Notes: generated from the sequence alone by a model not told the origin. A DNA stretch of 64,000 bases from Treponema_C sp050320395 (GCF_050320395.1 NZ_CP144459.1:1116001-1180000), one strand, 5' to 3'. Shown: positions 34,764-43,711, numbered from the stretch's first letter. Program-made: numbers and translations.

Positions 34764-35957
34764 GATTTTTTCTAATTTACATATTTCGGTATAATTGTTT
34801 AAGATAATTTCATCCGTAGGAGCAACAATTCTTTCGAATGTTCTTATTTTTTCTTCAATGGGAACAAATACGGGAAGCGTATTTAATGCCTGTTTGTTGA
34901 TTGCACCGAATACAGTGCCTTCTGCATTGAATATATCCAATTTTCTTTTCAAAGAAAGCATTGTATAAAGCATAAATGATTGACAACCATTTCTTGCTCT
35001 TATAGATGCAAGTCCACGTCCTATGCAACAATCTTTATGAGCAATATTTATATCTCCTACGGGAGCTCGAACACTTATTAATATATCATTTGCTTTAGCA
35101 ATGCGGCTTGGTTCCGTTGTATATAGCCGTACTTTGGGAAAGCGTTGACCGAACTCCGCTCGTCCTTGAAAAAAAATTCGTCCTTGCTCCTTTTCATTGA
35201 AGCTTGACCCGTGGGGTGATTGTCCCATTGTTATCTCTGCAATATCTTCCAATCTACTTTGTGGAGAATTCTTAGGTGTATTATCCATAAACATTTTTTT
35301 ATATATCGCTTTTGCCTGTTCTTCTAAATTATGATTTATCTCCTCATAATCTATAAAAACATAAATGAATAAAATAGTTCCTGCATCTTTATCGCAAACA
35401 TACAAAATAATATATAGCCATAAATTATGATTTATCATCATACTATTTTCAATTATATCATCCATAACTCCTAATATCTTAGCAATTTTTTTTTGTTCTT
35501 TTATAGCTGTTGGTATACGTATGCGGATCTTTTTCATTACATTTCCGGAGACCTCTTTGAATGTAGTTCCACTTCCCATATTTTCTATTCTATCTTTATT
35601 GTTTTTCAAAAGATAATATAAAAACAATGAATCGATATTTTTATTAGGAATAATATTCTTAAATCCTTGATTGGTACATAAATGCTTTTTAGCGATAGCT
35701 ATGTATCCAATAGGAGCTCTTGAAGAAAATAATACTGTATTTGGCGGAAGTAGAGTAGCAGAACAACTGTTCAAACCCCATTGAGTTATGTTTCTTGCTC
35801 CCGATTCAATATATCTATAGTTCAGGGTGGATAAATCTTTCGGAGTTATCCATGGAATAGTTCCATTATCATAATTCTTTGGATTTTTTGTTGAAGGTGT
35901 TGCTCCTCCAATAACAGTACCGATATCAGAAATAGTACATTCTTTCCATTCAGTCAT
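34695..35957 (-). CDS. hsdS: Type I restriction enzyme, S (specificity) subunit, copy 1
   Basis: 420 residues with two target-recognition domains (about 1-170 and 235-400), each followed by a conserved helix. The second helix ends LMSGEIDVSAVEIGR. Between them is an oddity: the central segment INHNL occurs twice, separated by 32 codons of hydrophobic, un-HsdS-like sequence (WLYIILYVCDKDAGTILFIY and onward). At DNA level this is a 16-bp direct repeat 96 bp apart (35325-35340, 35421-35436). Since the spacer helix sets the gap between the two half-sites, recognition may be altered or lost. It lies downstream of the recombinase, in the same orientation as the other hsdS. Confidence 0.9.
   Translation of the reverse strand: MTEWKECTISDIGTVIGGATPSTKNPKNYDNGTIPWITPKDLSTLNYRYIESGARNITQWGLNSCSATLLPPNTVLFSSRAPIGYIAIAKKHLCTNQGFKNIIPNKNIDSLFLYYLLKNNKDRIENMGSGTTFKEVSGNVMKKIRIRIPTAIKEQKKIAKILGVMDDIIENSMMINHNLWLYIILYVCDKDAGTILFIYVFIDYEEINHNLEEQAKAIYKKMFMDNTPKNSPQSRLEDIAEITMGQSPHGSSFNEKEQGRIFFQGRAEFGQRFPKVRLYTTEPSRIAKANDILISVRAPVGDINIAHKDCCIGRGLASIRARNGCQSFMLYTMLSLKRKLDIFNAEGTVFGAINKQALNTLPVFVPIEEKIRTFERIVAPTDEIILNNYTEICKLEKIRDALLPKLMSGEIDVSAVEIGR
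35325..35436. repeat. Duplicated 16-bp central repeat in hsdS, possible recombination site
   Basis: TAAATTATGATTTATC at 35325-35340 and 35421-35436, and again at 37739-37754 in hsdS copy 2. Its core is an inverted repeat, TAAAT-TATG-ATTTA, like a small tyrosine-recombinase crossover site. All copies fall at the same codons, between the two recognition domains. Confidence 0.6.
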
Positions 35958-35964
35958 ATTTTTC

Positions 35965-36948
35965 CTACCCTATGTACTTTCTATGTGCAATTTTAACATT
36001 GCTTTGCTTTACCATTGCGTATTGCAGGGTGGTATCTATTCTTCTATGTCCTAAAAGCTGCTGGAGCTGCTCTATAGGCATCCCTTTGTCTATTGCCATT
36101 GTTGCCAAGGTTCTTCTGAACTTATGCGGGTGAACCTTCGGCATTCCCAACTGTTTTCCCAATCGTCTGAGACGTACTTCTATGCCGCCGATATGCATTC
36201 TGTTATAAGGAGATTTTAGTGATACAAAGAGGGCGGGATTTGCGTCCGTTCTGCTTTGTAAATAATCTTTGAGGTGGATCTTGGTACGCGCATCGAAATA
36301 TACCATCCGCTCTTTATTGCCCTTTCCGAATACAACGCATTCGCGTTCGTTAAAGTCGATGTCGTTGCGATTGAGAAGTACCATCTCTCCGACCCTCATA
36401 CCCGTTGACGCAAGCATATCAATCATTGCCAAATCCCGTTTTTCGATGCAGCTGTCACGCATAAGCTCAAGCATTTCGTCCGAGTAGGTTTCTTTTATAT
36501 TGCTTGCCGTCTTTACCTTGTGGATTCTGCGCACCGGACTTTTTAAAATATAGTCTTCGTCTTCAAGCCATGAAAAAAAGCTCGATAATATTCTGCGGAT
36601 ATTGTCAATAGTTACCCTGCTTGATTGTTTTTTGCTTTGATAGTCGGTCAAATAGGCGCGAATATCCTCGGTTTCTATGTGTTTTATATCCTTTTGTATA
36701 TTACAGAGCATAGCTTCAATAGTTGCACGGTAATATTTTAAAGATTTTTCTGAACAGCCTTCAATACGCTTTGCCGATAAAAATAAATCGATAAAATTAA
36801 GCGGTTCACTGTCGGCTGATTCGATTTTCGCCGTTATTTCATAGTCAAACAAGATATGCTCCATAACCGTTTGCAGTTTTTCCAGTTGAGCATTGTTCAA
36901 ATGAGGCAGCATGGCTTGCATAACATCATTGATAAGATTGTGTTTCAT
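35965..36948 (-). CDS. Tyrosine recombinase located between two hsdS genes
   Basis: 327 residues from the ATG at 36948, which has a perfect AGGAGG; the frame is open 54 bases further upstream. The N-terminal SAM-like core-binding domain precedes a catalytic domain with Arg in ASTGMRVGEM, the box HPHKFRRTLATM (HxxR) and GHRRIDTTLQYAMV with the nucleophilic Tyr near the end. It is a XerC/XerD-like enzyme. Recombinases in this position in other bacteria shuffle recognition domains of hsdS. That role is inferred here from position and from the repeats shared by the two hsdS genes. Confidence 0.9.
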   Translation of the reverse strand: MKHNLINDVMQAMLPHLNNAQLEKLQTVMEHILFDYEITAKIESADSEPLNFIDLFLSAKRIEGCSEKSLKYYRATIEAMLCNIQKDIKHIETEDIRAYLTDYQSKKQSSRVTIDNIRRILSSFFSWLEDEDYILKSPVRRIHKVKTASNIKETYSDEMLELMRDSCIEKRDLAMIDMLASTGMRVGEMVLLNRNDIDFNERECVVFGKGNKERMVYFDARTKIHLKDYLQSRTDANPALFVSLKSPYNRMHIGGIEVRLRRLGKQLGMPKVHPHKFRRTLATMAIDKGMPIEQLQQLLGHRRIDTTLQYAMVKQSNVKIAHRKYIG

Positions 36949-37022
36949 CTTATTCCTCCTATTTAATACGGTTTTTAAGCCCCTGATTTGAACTGCAAAC
37001 ATTTTTTTCCTTTATTCATTGT

Positions 37023-37102
37023 TAAATACTCATTTATCGGCCTATCTCTACCGCCGAAACGTCTATCTCTCCCGACATAAGTTTGGGCAGAAGAGTGTCG
37101 CG
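37023..37102. repeat. Direct repeat at the 3' end of hsdS copy 2
   Basis: Partner of 34684-34763 (74 of 80 bases identical), same orientation. Confidence 0.85.
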
Positions 37103-38200
37103 TAGGGCAGTGAGGGTGGAGATTTCTGCTATGTTTTGAGCAATCTGCATATAGAGTCCGGTAAGTATATCATCTAACGGTTTTAAAATCCCTATATTTT
37201 GAGGAAACATTAGCGTATATTCAGATAGAGCTTTTTTGTTAAGATGTAATACAGTTGTTCCATTTACATAGCCTAAGCAATGTGCCTTAAATTTCTTAGT
37301 TTGTAATAATGCAGCGATTAAAAATTTTGAGATTTCCTTTTTAGGACATACCTTTACCAAATCCATTGAAAAAATAATATCGGTATATGCTGATTTACTC
37401 ATTACCGGTTCGGCATTACCAATTACTTCCGCATTTTGCGTTAAATCGGTATGTGCGACCAATAAATCGAAAAGTTCTATATAATGTATTGGTTTAATTC
37501 TGGAAGAAGGAATAATTTCTTTATATCCATCAAGTTTAAAACCGCCATTCCGTTCAAAGTTTTTGATCGTTGCCATCGCAATATTAGAATCAGTAAGTTC
37601 AGAACTTGTATATGAGTATCCGCCTATAAAGTCTGCTATATCAGATAACTTGATTTGAGACCAATCTGAAGGTATTGAACCTTTAAATGGTATAAACTCA
37701 GACAACCATGCATTACAGAGTGTTTTGATTTGCTCCTCTAAATTATGATTTATCTGCTGATTATTTTCAATTTTTAAATCAATCGGACGTATGATTGATA
37801 CGATTTTTAGCTGGTCTTCAATATTTGGAATCTCAAATTGCAATTTATTCAATGTTTCTGTACGCAAGCTGGGAATAGTTGTCCCTTCATTATACTTAGA
37901 TAAATCTATGAGTAATATTTTATAATACAAGTAAAGAGGAATGACTAAGTTCGTATTTATTTCCGTATAAAATAAAGTATCTACAGTCCAAAACGGATGT
38001 TCAACATATCTTATTTTTTCAATTGACCCTTTTCTTCCAATTAAGATAGACGGTTTGTTATATAAATATTGTGTTCCGTAGCCTATTAATCCTCCTGTCC
38101 CATAGATAGGAACTGTTCCGGTCTTTGAAAATATTTTTTTTTGATTTTTACCATATTTTATGTTTACAAGCTCTTCCAGATTATATGTATTACATCTCAT
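37034..38200 (-). CDS. hsdS: Type I restriction enzyme, S (specificity) subunit, copy 2
   Basis: 388 residues with the normal two-domain layout. The first recognition domain (YNLEELVNIKYGKNQKKIF and onward, with the GTGGLIGYG turn) is followed by the central helix NQQINHNLEEQ, then the second domain (WSQIKLSDIADFIGGYSYTSSE). It ends with the same LMSGEIDVSAVEIGR as copy 1. Its start overlaps the end of hsdM by 11 bases, so it is the copy most directly expressed with the methylase. The recognition domains differ almost wholly from those of copy 1, so the two would direct the enzyme to different sites. Confidence 0.93.
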   Translation of the reverse strand: MRCNTYNLEELVNIKYGKNQKKIFSKTGTVPIYGTGGLIGYGTQYLYNKPSILIGRKGSIEKIRYVEHPFWTVDTLFYTEINTNLVIPLYLYYKILLIDLSKYNEGTTIPSLRTETLNKLQFEIPNIEDQLKIVSIIRPIDLKIENNQQINHNLEEQIKTLCNAWLSEFIPFKGSIPSDWSQIKLSDIADFIGGYSYTSSELTDSNIAMATIKNFERNGGFKLDGYKEIIPSSRIKPIHYIELFDLLVAHTDLTQNAEVIGNAEPVMSKSAYTDIIFSMDLVKVCPKKEISKFLIAALLQTKKFKAHCLGYVNGTTVLHLNKKALSEYTLMFPQNIGILKPLDDILTGLYMQIAQNIAEISTLTALRDTLLPKLMSGEIDVSAVEIGR

Positions 38201-39692
38201 AGCCGATCGCCTTTAAGTTTTTACGGATTTCCGCTTCCAGTTCATGCGATTTGGAAAACAGTCCGGATAATTCCGAAGTAAGCCGTTTCATTTTATCGTC
38301 AAAGGGTTCTCCGTCATCTTCCTCTTCTTCAATACCTACATAGCGGCCGGGAGTAAGAATATAGTCCTGTTTTGCAATAGCTTCGATATCGGCGACGGCA
38401 CAAAAGCCCTTTATATCTTCAGCCTTTCCCTCTTGAAAATCTGTAAAGGTTGTGCCCAGTTTTTGAATGTCCTCATCGCTGAAATCCCGATGATTTCTGT
38501 CTACCATCTGCCCCATTTTGCGGGCATCGATAAAGAGAGTTTTTCCTTTTTGTTTTTTATTTTTTGAAATGAACCACAGTGTTACCGGGATTGTAACGCT
38601 GTAAAAAAGCTGAGTAGGCAGAGCCACAATGCCTTCAATCAAGTCATCCTCGATAATTCTTTTTCTGATTTCTCCCTCGCCGCTTGTTTGGGTGGAAAGG
38701 GCTCCGTTTGCAAGAACAAGACCGATTTTTCCGTTAGGCGCAAGATGATGAATCATGTGCTGAATCCATGCATAGTTTGCATTTCCGGCAGGCGGAATGC
38801 CGTATTTCCAGCGAATGTCGTCTTTCAGTTTGTCCTGTCCCCAATTCGACAAGTTAAACGGGGGATTTGCCATAATAAAGTCGGCTTTGAGGGTAGGGTG
38901 TAAGTCGTTAAAAAAAGTGTCCGCCTGATAGGGGCCGAAGTTTACACCGATTCCGCGGATGGCCATGTTCATTTTTGCCATTTTCCATGTGTCGGCGTTG
39001 CTTTCCTGCCCGTAGACGGAAATACTGTAGCGTTTTCCTGAATGCTCCGCAAGGAATTTAACCGACTGTACGAACATACCGCCTGAACCGCAGCAAGGGT
39101 CATACACGCGGCAGTTTGAATGAGGCTTTAAAATTTCGACGATGGTTTTTACAATGCTTGCAGGTGTATAGAATTCGCCGCCTTTTTTCCCTTCGTAGGC
39201 TGCAAATTGAGCGATACAGTATTCATAGGTTCTGCCTAAAATGTCCTTGCTTTCTTCCGTTTCTTTCATATCCATATTGGTAAAAAGGTCTACCACATTG
39301 CCGAGTACCCGTTTATCCAAATCGGGACTTGCGTAGTTTTTAGGAAGAACATTTGTAAGACTTTTATTTTCACGTTCAATTTCACGCATTGCTTCATCTA
39401 TAACAATGCCTATTTCGGGACTATGTGCCGCCGCGGCAATCGTTTGCCAGCGGGCTTTTTCGGGAACAAAAAAGATATTTTTTTCGGCATAGGCATCTCG
39501 GTCGTCTTCAAAGCCGTCACCTTCCGCAAGCAATTCGGTATACCGTTTATCAAATGCGTTTGAAATATACCGTAAAAAAATTAAACCGATAATCACTTTT
39601 CTGTATTCGGCAGCGGGAATGTGTCCCCATAAAACACAGGCCGCTTCCCAAATTTGTTTTTCAAAACCTATATTCGCATTGTTTTTTGCCAT
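38190..39692 (-). CDS. hsdM: Type I restriction enzyme, M (methyltransferase) subunit
   Basis: 500 residues. SAM-binding motif I is VYDPCCGSGGMF and catalytic motif IV is ADFIMANPPFN, typical of N6-adenine methylases of the gamma class. The N-terminal HsdM helical domain (WEAACVLWGHIPAAEYRKVIIGLIFLRYIS) and the C-terminal helices are present. It methylates adenines at the sequence chosen by HsdS and forms the core of both the modification and restriction complexes. First gene of the minus-strand locus; an AAGGA ribosome site and an extended -10 promoter lie upstream. Confidence 0.96.
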   Translation of the reverse strand: MAKNNANIGFEKQIWEAACVLWGHIPAAEYRKVIIGLIFLRYISNAFDKRYTELLAEGDGFEDDRDAYAEKNIFFVPEKARWQTIAAAAHSPEIGIVIDEAMREIERENKSLTNVLPKNYASPDLDKRVLGNVVDLFTNMDMKETEESKDILGRTYEYCIAQFAAYEGKKGGEFYTPASIVKTIVEILKPHSNCRVYDPCCGSGGMFVQSVKFLAEHSGKRYSISVYGQESNADTWKMAKMNMAIRGIGVNFGPYQADTFFNDLHPTLKADFIMANPPFNLSNWGQDKLKDDIRWKYGIPPAGNANYAWIQHMIHHLAPNGKIGLVLANGALSTQTSGEGEIRKRIIEDDLIEGIVALPTQLFYSVTIPVTLWFISKNKKQKGKTLFIDARKMGQMVDRNHRDFSDEDIQKLGTTFTDFQEGKAEDIKGFCAVADIEAIAKQDYILTPGRYVGIEEEEDDGEPFDDKMKRLTSELSGLFSKSHELEAEIRKNLKAIGYEM

Positions 39693-39727
39693 TCAATAAG
39701 TCCTTTTTTCAATTCAGAGTGCACCCC

Positions 39728-39736
39728 AGTATAACA
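39728..39736 (-). promoter_or_regulatory. Extended -10 promoter of the hsd locus
   Basis: On the minus strand TG-T-TATACT (39736-39728), about 36 bases before hsdM; no good -35 box is seen. Confidence 0.4.
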
Positions 39737-39846
39737 CACCGAAGCTTTTATTTATAGTCCCGATTTGTGTGATAATCGTGAGCTGCATAACCGCTTGTGA
39801 GGAATTACTATTTACAAGTCAGCCTATACTTTTTGACAAAAAAAGA

Positions 39847-39875
39847 TTGACAGGTAATATAAAATATATTACTAT
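39847..39875 (+). promoter_or_regulatory. Promoter of the HigBA-like pair
   Basis: TTGACA (39847-39852), 17-bp spacer, TACTAT (39870-39875), with the toxin ATG seven bases later and no ribosome site. This is the same geometry as the rpe promoter. A second TTGACA lies at 39833-39838. Confidence 0.45.
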
Positions 39876-39881
39876 GCGAAT

Positions 39882-40149
39882 ATGGAATATACGGTAGTTA
39901 TGCCTAAAAAACTGGATAAAACAATACGTCTTATGCCCGAAAAAGCTCAAGATGTTTTGCACAATCTGATTTTAGACATAAAAAAAATCAGGCCCTGTCC
40001 GGCCCAAATATCATAACTATTGCAAATTGGAAGCAAACATCTATCACTGCCATTTACTCTATAAATGGGTAGCGGTATGGAGATGCGAAAAAAATAAACT
40101 CATAGTGGAGGTTGAATATGTTGGCAGTCGTGAAAACGCCCCATACTAA
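39882..40149 (+). pseudogene. HigB/RelE-type toxin, out of frame at an A8 tract
   Basis: The first part reads MEYTVVMPKKLDKTIRLMPE followed by KAQDVLHNLILDIKK. At the eight-A run 39980-39987 the frame must lose one base to continue as SGPVRPKYHNYCKLEANIYH, then CHLLYKWVAVWRCEKNKLIV and EVEYVGSRENAPY, stop 40147-40149. The latter part is the conserved core of cytotoxic RelE/HigB toxins (YHCHL-Y-WVA-W, E-YVGSRE-APY). In the sequenced state only a 48-residue fragment is made. Homopolymer slippage could restore the toxin, so this may be an off-phase allele rather than a dead gene. Confidence 0.8.
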
Positions 40150-40480
40150 TTTTACCGTATCAGGTGATATTCCTGAAAATATTTTAAACATATTAAAAAC
40201 GCAATATAAAAAGCATCTTATCCTCGAAGATGAAAAAGATGAATATGTTGAAGTTTCAACTATGGACTGGTATAAAAAAGCTGAAAAAAGGCAGACACCG
40301 GCTAAAACCTTGCGCTTTTACCGAACCCTCAATAAGCTTACGCAAGCACAACTGGCTGAAAAAATCGGTACAACAAAACAATTCATATCAAACATGGAAA
40401 CAGGTCAAAAACCTATAAGCCGAAAAACCGCCTATCTGCTTTCCGAAATCTTCGACATAGACGCGGGACGGTTTGTATAG
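40118..40480 (+). CDS. HigA-like XRE-family antitoxin
   Basis: 120 residues from ATG 40118 (GGAGG upstream), overlapping the toxin's end by 32 bases. The C-terminal helix-turn-helix is clear: LTQAQLAEKIGTTKQFISNMETGQKPISRKTA. The N-terminal half includes YVEVSTMDWYKKAEKRQTPA, which is also conserved in the HTH protein at 44225 (YVEITQTDWYKNIVKNRTPQ). These two proteins are therefore paralogues of one antitoxin-type family. Toxin-first order and DNA-binding antitoxin fit HigBA modules. The antitoxin is intact although the toxin frame is not. Confidence 0.85.
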   Translation: MLAVVKTPHTNFTVSGDIPENILNILKTQYKKHLILEDEKDEYVEVSTMDWYKKAEKRQTPAKTLRFYRTLNKLTQAQLAEKIGTTKQFISNMETGQKPISRKTAYLLSEIFDIDAGRFV

Positions 40481-40514
40481 CTTATATAAAAAAGCCGCAA
40501 GCCTACAAAATAAA

Positions 40515-40546
40515 AAAAGACCTGTAAGCATTGCCTACAGGTCTTT
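40515..40546 (-). terminator. Ancestral terminator of tRNA-Val, now separated from its gene
   Basis: On the minus strand: GACCTGTA, short loop, TACAGGTC, then a run of seven T residues. It directly adjoins the left copy of the tRNA 3' end. It is thus the original tRNA terminator, left behind 15.7 kb away when the element inserted. Confidence 0.8.
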
Positions 40547-40583
40547 TGGGCGCTGACGGGATCGAACCGCCGACATTTTGGGT
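40546..40583. repeat. Left attachment site (38-bp copy of the tRNA-Val 3' end)
   Basis: 40546-40583 is identical at all 38 positions to 56230-56267, which spans the acceptor 3' strand, the T-arm and part of the anticodon stem of tRNA-Val. The two copies bound the element at 40.55-56.27 kb. Confidence 0.95.
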
Positions 40584-43500
40584 ATGCGTCATATCTATAA
40601 CGGGCTTGACCGCATAATAGAGCTTAATCCCGACATTATCAAAGTCTATGATGAGCTGTTTACCGAAAGCCGCTTTCGTTTTAAGCAGGACGAATTTGAA
40701 AAAATTATTGATAATATTGCAGTGCTTAAAGATGAAACAGTCAAATTTAAATCATCGCATATCTATCTTGGGATGACTCCTCCCATTTATCAGGAACTGG
40801 GCTTTGAACGGCTTCCCGTAATGATCACGGCTAAGCACATAAAAACGGCTATGATGGAAACGGGAAACAACCCTCATATTAACTACCACGGTATTACTCC
40901 TGAGATAGTAAAACAAATACCCGACGCTATAAAAAAACCGGTAATAATTATGCAGTCTCAAAAAGCCGAATATGCTAAAGATATAATTGCGGTTCTTCAA
41001 TTTAAAGATAAAAAAAATAGACCCGTTTTTATTCCTTTTTCTCCTAATAAAAAAGGATATTTGAATCATGTGGAAATTGATATAAATTTAGCAAAAACTA
41101 TTTATGGAAGAACGGGATTCAAAAACTTTTTAAAAAAGGCTATTGACGAGAATAGAATCCTGTATATCAATAAAAAAAGCCGAGCACTTACAATCCCGGA
41201 GATACAATTTCTCCGCAACCATAAGTCCCAGCTTTTCTATGATAATATAGCACGTTATCAGGAAATTGTCAAACAAAAACATCCCGATTTTGCACAATTA
41301 TATCAACACAATATACAGTCGGAGGATATTGAGATACTACGGAAACAGTTAGAAAAAATTGATGCGGAGTATGAAAAAAAACTGGAAAAAGCGGAGAAAA
41401 AAGCGGACAAAGTATATGAACAATGGTGGAAGGAACATCATACCGATAAAAATGCCGTATGGGATGAAAAAAAGGACGAGGCTGTACATAAAATCGTAAC
41501 GGAATGGCAGAAGAAAGCCGATATGCTGAGAACTGAACTGGAATTGGCAACTATAAAAAAAAGATATGTTGAAACAGATAAGTATCTAAAAGCGCCGAAC
41601 GGTCGCGACACAAACTTGGATGAACGCCAATGGTTGGAGGTTCGAACCAAAAGCTTTAAACGCTGGTTCGGGGACTGGGAACACAATCCGGACCAGGCAA
41701 GTAAAGTGCTGGATGAAAACGGTGAGCCGTTGGTTACATATCACGGTACTATTCGTCACAAAGAGCGATTTACGGAATTTAATACCACTAATGCTCCTGC
41801 ATGGGTTAGTAAAGATAAAGACTATGCAAAACTTTATTACAGCGAAAAAAAATTTTATGAAAAAGGTGATTTGTATCATACATATGTAAATATTAGAAAC
41901 CCACTGGATGTCGGTCATATTAATCGTGGTGGTACTATGCAATATGAATATTTAGCAAAGTTGTTAAATATGGAGGAGGAAAAAATAAAAGAAATATTAC
42001 CCAACAATGCTTTATGGATCTACCAACTGACCAATACAAAAGAATTTATGAATTTATTACAAGAAAAAGGATACGATGGAATTAAAGCACAAGAAAATAA
42101 AGCAACGACATTCGCAGCATTTGAATCAAATCAAATAAAATCTGCAACCGAGAATGTTGGAAGCTTCGATGTAACCAATAACAGTATCCTTTTTCAAAAA
42201 TCATCGTATTATTCGAAATCGACACAAAAGGAAAAACGGGAACTGGAAATTGCTCAAATCGCCGATTATTTTGTAAAAGCGATTGAAAATAATACCGCAC
42301 CGTGGATGAAACCGTGGAAAGCAAGCGAATATATTAACGATTTTAATCCGGTTACCAAAACGACGTACAGCGGTATCAATTCCGTTCTTCTGCCGCTTAT
42401 ACGGGAATTTAAATTTCATTCCGCTGATCCCCGCTGGTACACTTTTAATAATGCAAAAGAAGAAGGATACATGGTAAAAAAAGGAGAACAGGCAAACTCG
42501 GTCATTTTTTTTAACACTATTCCTATCGGTAAAGACGGTAAAGCTTTGGAAATCGATGAAAAAGGAGAACCCGTCGGAGAAGCAGTCAAATTTATTCCGA
42601 ACCTGAAATTATATAAGGTATTCCACGCATCCCAACTCGGTGTCCCGCAGTTCGATAAAGACGGAGTGCTGTTGCGGGATGAAAAAGGTTCGATAATAAC
42701 CGAACCGATACAAGCGTTCGAACCTCCCAAAATCGAAACCATTGATTTCAAACCGATTGAAGCGGCCGAACGTATTATAAAACAGTCGGGAGCATTGATA
42801 CATCATGACAAGAGGGATAGCAGTTTTTACAATCCTGCTACCGACAGTATACATTTATGTCCGAAAGAACAGTATCTGAGTGAAGCCGGTTATTACGGAA
42901 CCGCCTTACATGAACTGACACACTGGACTGGAAGTTCACAACGCCTTGACCGCAGTTTGGACACATACGGTTTAAAAAAAGAAAACCGTGCACGGGAGGA
43001 ATTGATTGCGGAAATCGGCTCTTACGCTTTATGTAAAGATTTAAAGCTTGATTTTAATCCGCAAAATAATGTTGCGTATGTACAAAGCTGGTGCCGATTG
43101 CTGCAGGATAAACCCGATGAAATCATCAAAGCCTCTCGGGAAGCCATTAAAGCAAAAGATTTTATTCGGGAGTTTGAGCGCGGTATGAAACAAGAGCAAA
43201 AATTTAATAGCGTTCCCAAAAAAGAAGAAAAACAATATCAATTTAATTTTTCATCTGAGACAAAGCCCTGTTATAATCCTGCAAGCGGAAAAATCTATAC
43301 ATCATCGGATTTTAAAAATCATTTACAGGCAATTAAATCCGATGATAAGCGTTATCTGCAGCAAAATGAAATAGAAAAACTGGGATTGCGTATAAGAGAA
43401 AATGCTCGTCCGATATTATTGAAGAGTGAAACCTCGAAAAACGGCAAAACAATATATAATTATGAACTCTTATACAATGGAAAAGATATTGCAGGTCTTC

Positions 43501-43601
43501 CTCCCGTTATCGATCGGCCGGTTACAAAAGTTCAGGCTGTACAGCGGAATCGCAGCCCTTCAATTAAACGTGAAAACGATTACGGTATGGAACTCGGCTA
43601 A
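40584..43601 (+). CDS. Polyvalent protein: MuF-C-like, ART, ArdC and zincin domains
   Basis: 1005 residues from ATG 40584, the first base after the attachment core (TTG 40578 is an alternative; a stop lies at 40554). Domain order: a MuF C-terminal-like region (about 1-220, HIYLGMTPPIYQELGFERLPVMI), a coiled coil (about 235-330), then an ART-PolyVal ADP-ribosyltransferase-like domain (about 345-540, LVTYHGTIRHKERFTEF, ITPAWVSKD-like segment, GYDGI). An ArdC N-terminal DNA-binding domain follows (about 560-650, APWMKPWKA, YSGINSVLL, DPRWYTFNNAKEEGY), and then a zinc peptidase with HELTHWTG. Such proteins are thought to be injected with phage or plasmid DNA to disarm host defences. The missing ribosome site and start at the junction suggest N-terminal truncation or expression only from the excised circle. 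Confidence 0.85.
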   Translation: MRHIYNGLDRIIELNPDIIKVYDELFTESRFRFKQDEFEKIIDNIAVLKDETVKFKSSHIYLGMTPPIYQELGFERLPVMITAKHIKTAMMETGNNPHINYHGITPEIVKQIPDAIKKPVIIMQSQKAEYAKDIIAVLQFKDKKNRPVFIPFSPNKKGYLNHVEIDINLAKTIYGRTGFKNFLKKAIDENRILYINKKSRALTIPEIQFLRNHKSQLFYDNIARYQEIVKQKHPDFAQLYQHNIQSEDIEILRKQLEKIDAEYEKKLEKAEKKADKVYEQWWKEHHTDKNAVWDEKKDEAVHKIVTEWQKKADMLRTELELATIKKRYVETDKYLKAPNGRDTNLDERQWLEVRTKSFKRWFGDWEHNPDQASKVLDENGEPLVTYHGTIRHKERFTEFNTTNAPAWVSKDKDYAKLYYSEKKFYEKGDLYHTYVNIRNPLDVGHINRGGTMQYEYLAKLLNMEEEKIKEILPNNALWIYQLTNTKEFMNLLQEKGYDGIKAQENKATTFAAFESNQIKSATENVGSFDVTNNSILFQKSSYYSKSTQKEKRELEIAQIADYFVKAIENNTAPWMKPWKASEYINDFNPVTKTTYSGINSVLLPLIREFKFHSADPRWYTFNNAKEEGYMVKKGEQANSVIFFNTIPIGKDGKALEIDEKGEPVGEAVKFIPNLKLYKVFHASQLGVPQFDKDGVLLRDEKGSIITEPIQAFEPPKIETIDFKPIEAAERIIKQSGALIHHDKRDSSFYNPATDSIHLCPKEQYLSEAGYYGTALHELTHWTGSSQRLDRSLDTYGLKKENRAREELIAEIGSYALCKDLKLDFNPQNNVAYVQSWCRLLQDKPDEIIKASREAIKAKDFIREFERGMKQEQKFNSVPKKEEKQYQFNFSSETKPCYNPASGKIYTSSDFKNHLQAIKSDDKRYLQQNEIEKLGLRIRENARPILLKSETSKNGKTIYNYELLYNGKDIAGLPPVIDRPVTKVQAVQRNRSPSIKRENDYGMELG

Positions 43602-43618
43602 ATAGCTACAAAAAGAAC

Positions 43619-43656
43619 TTGACTATTTTTAATAATTGTAATACAATTATTAAAAA
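43619..43656 (+). promoter_or_regulatory. Promoter and palindromic operator of relBE
   Basis: TTGACT (43619-43624), 17-bp spacer, TACAAT (43642-43647). A perfect palindrome with 14-bp arms (TTTTTAATAATTGT, 3-base centre AAT, then its complement) covers 43626-43656, filling the spacer and -10 box. This is the arrangement expected for repression by the RelB-RelE complex. Confidence 0.8.
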
Positions 43657-43711
43657 GGGACATTTGTAATATCAGATGATAGCCCCTGTATGGATGGTTT
43701 TGGAGGTATTT

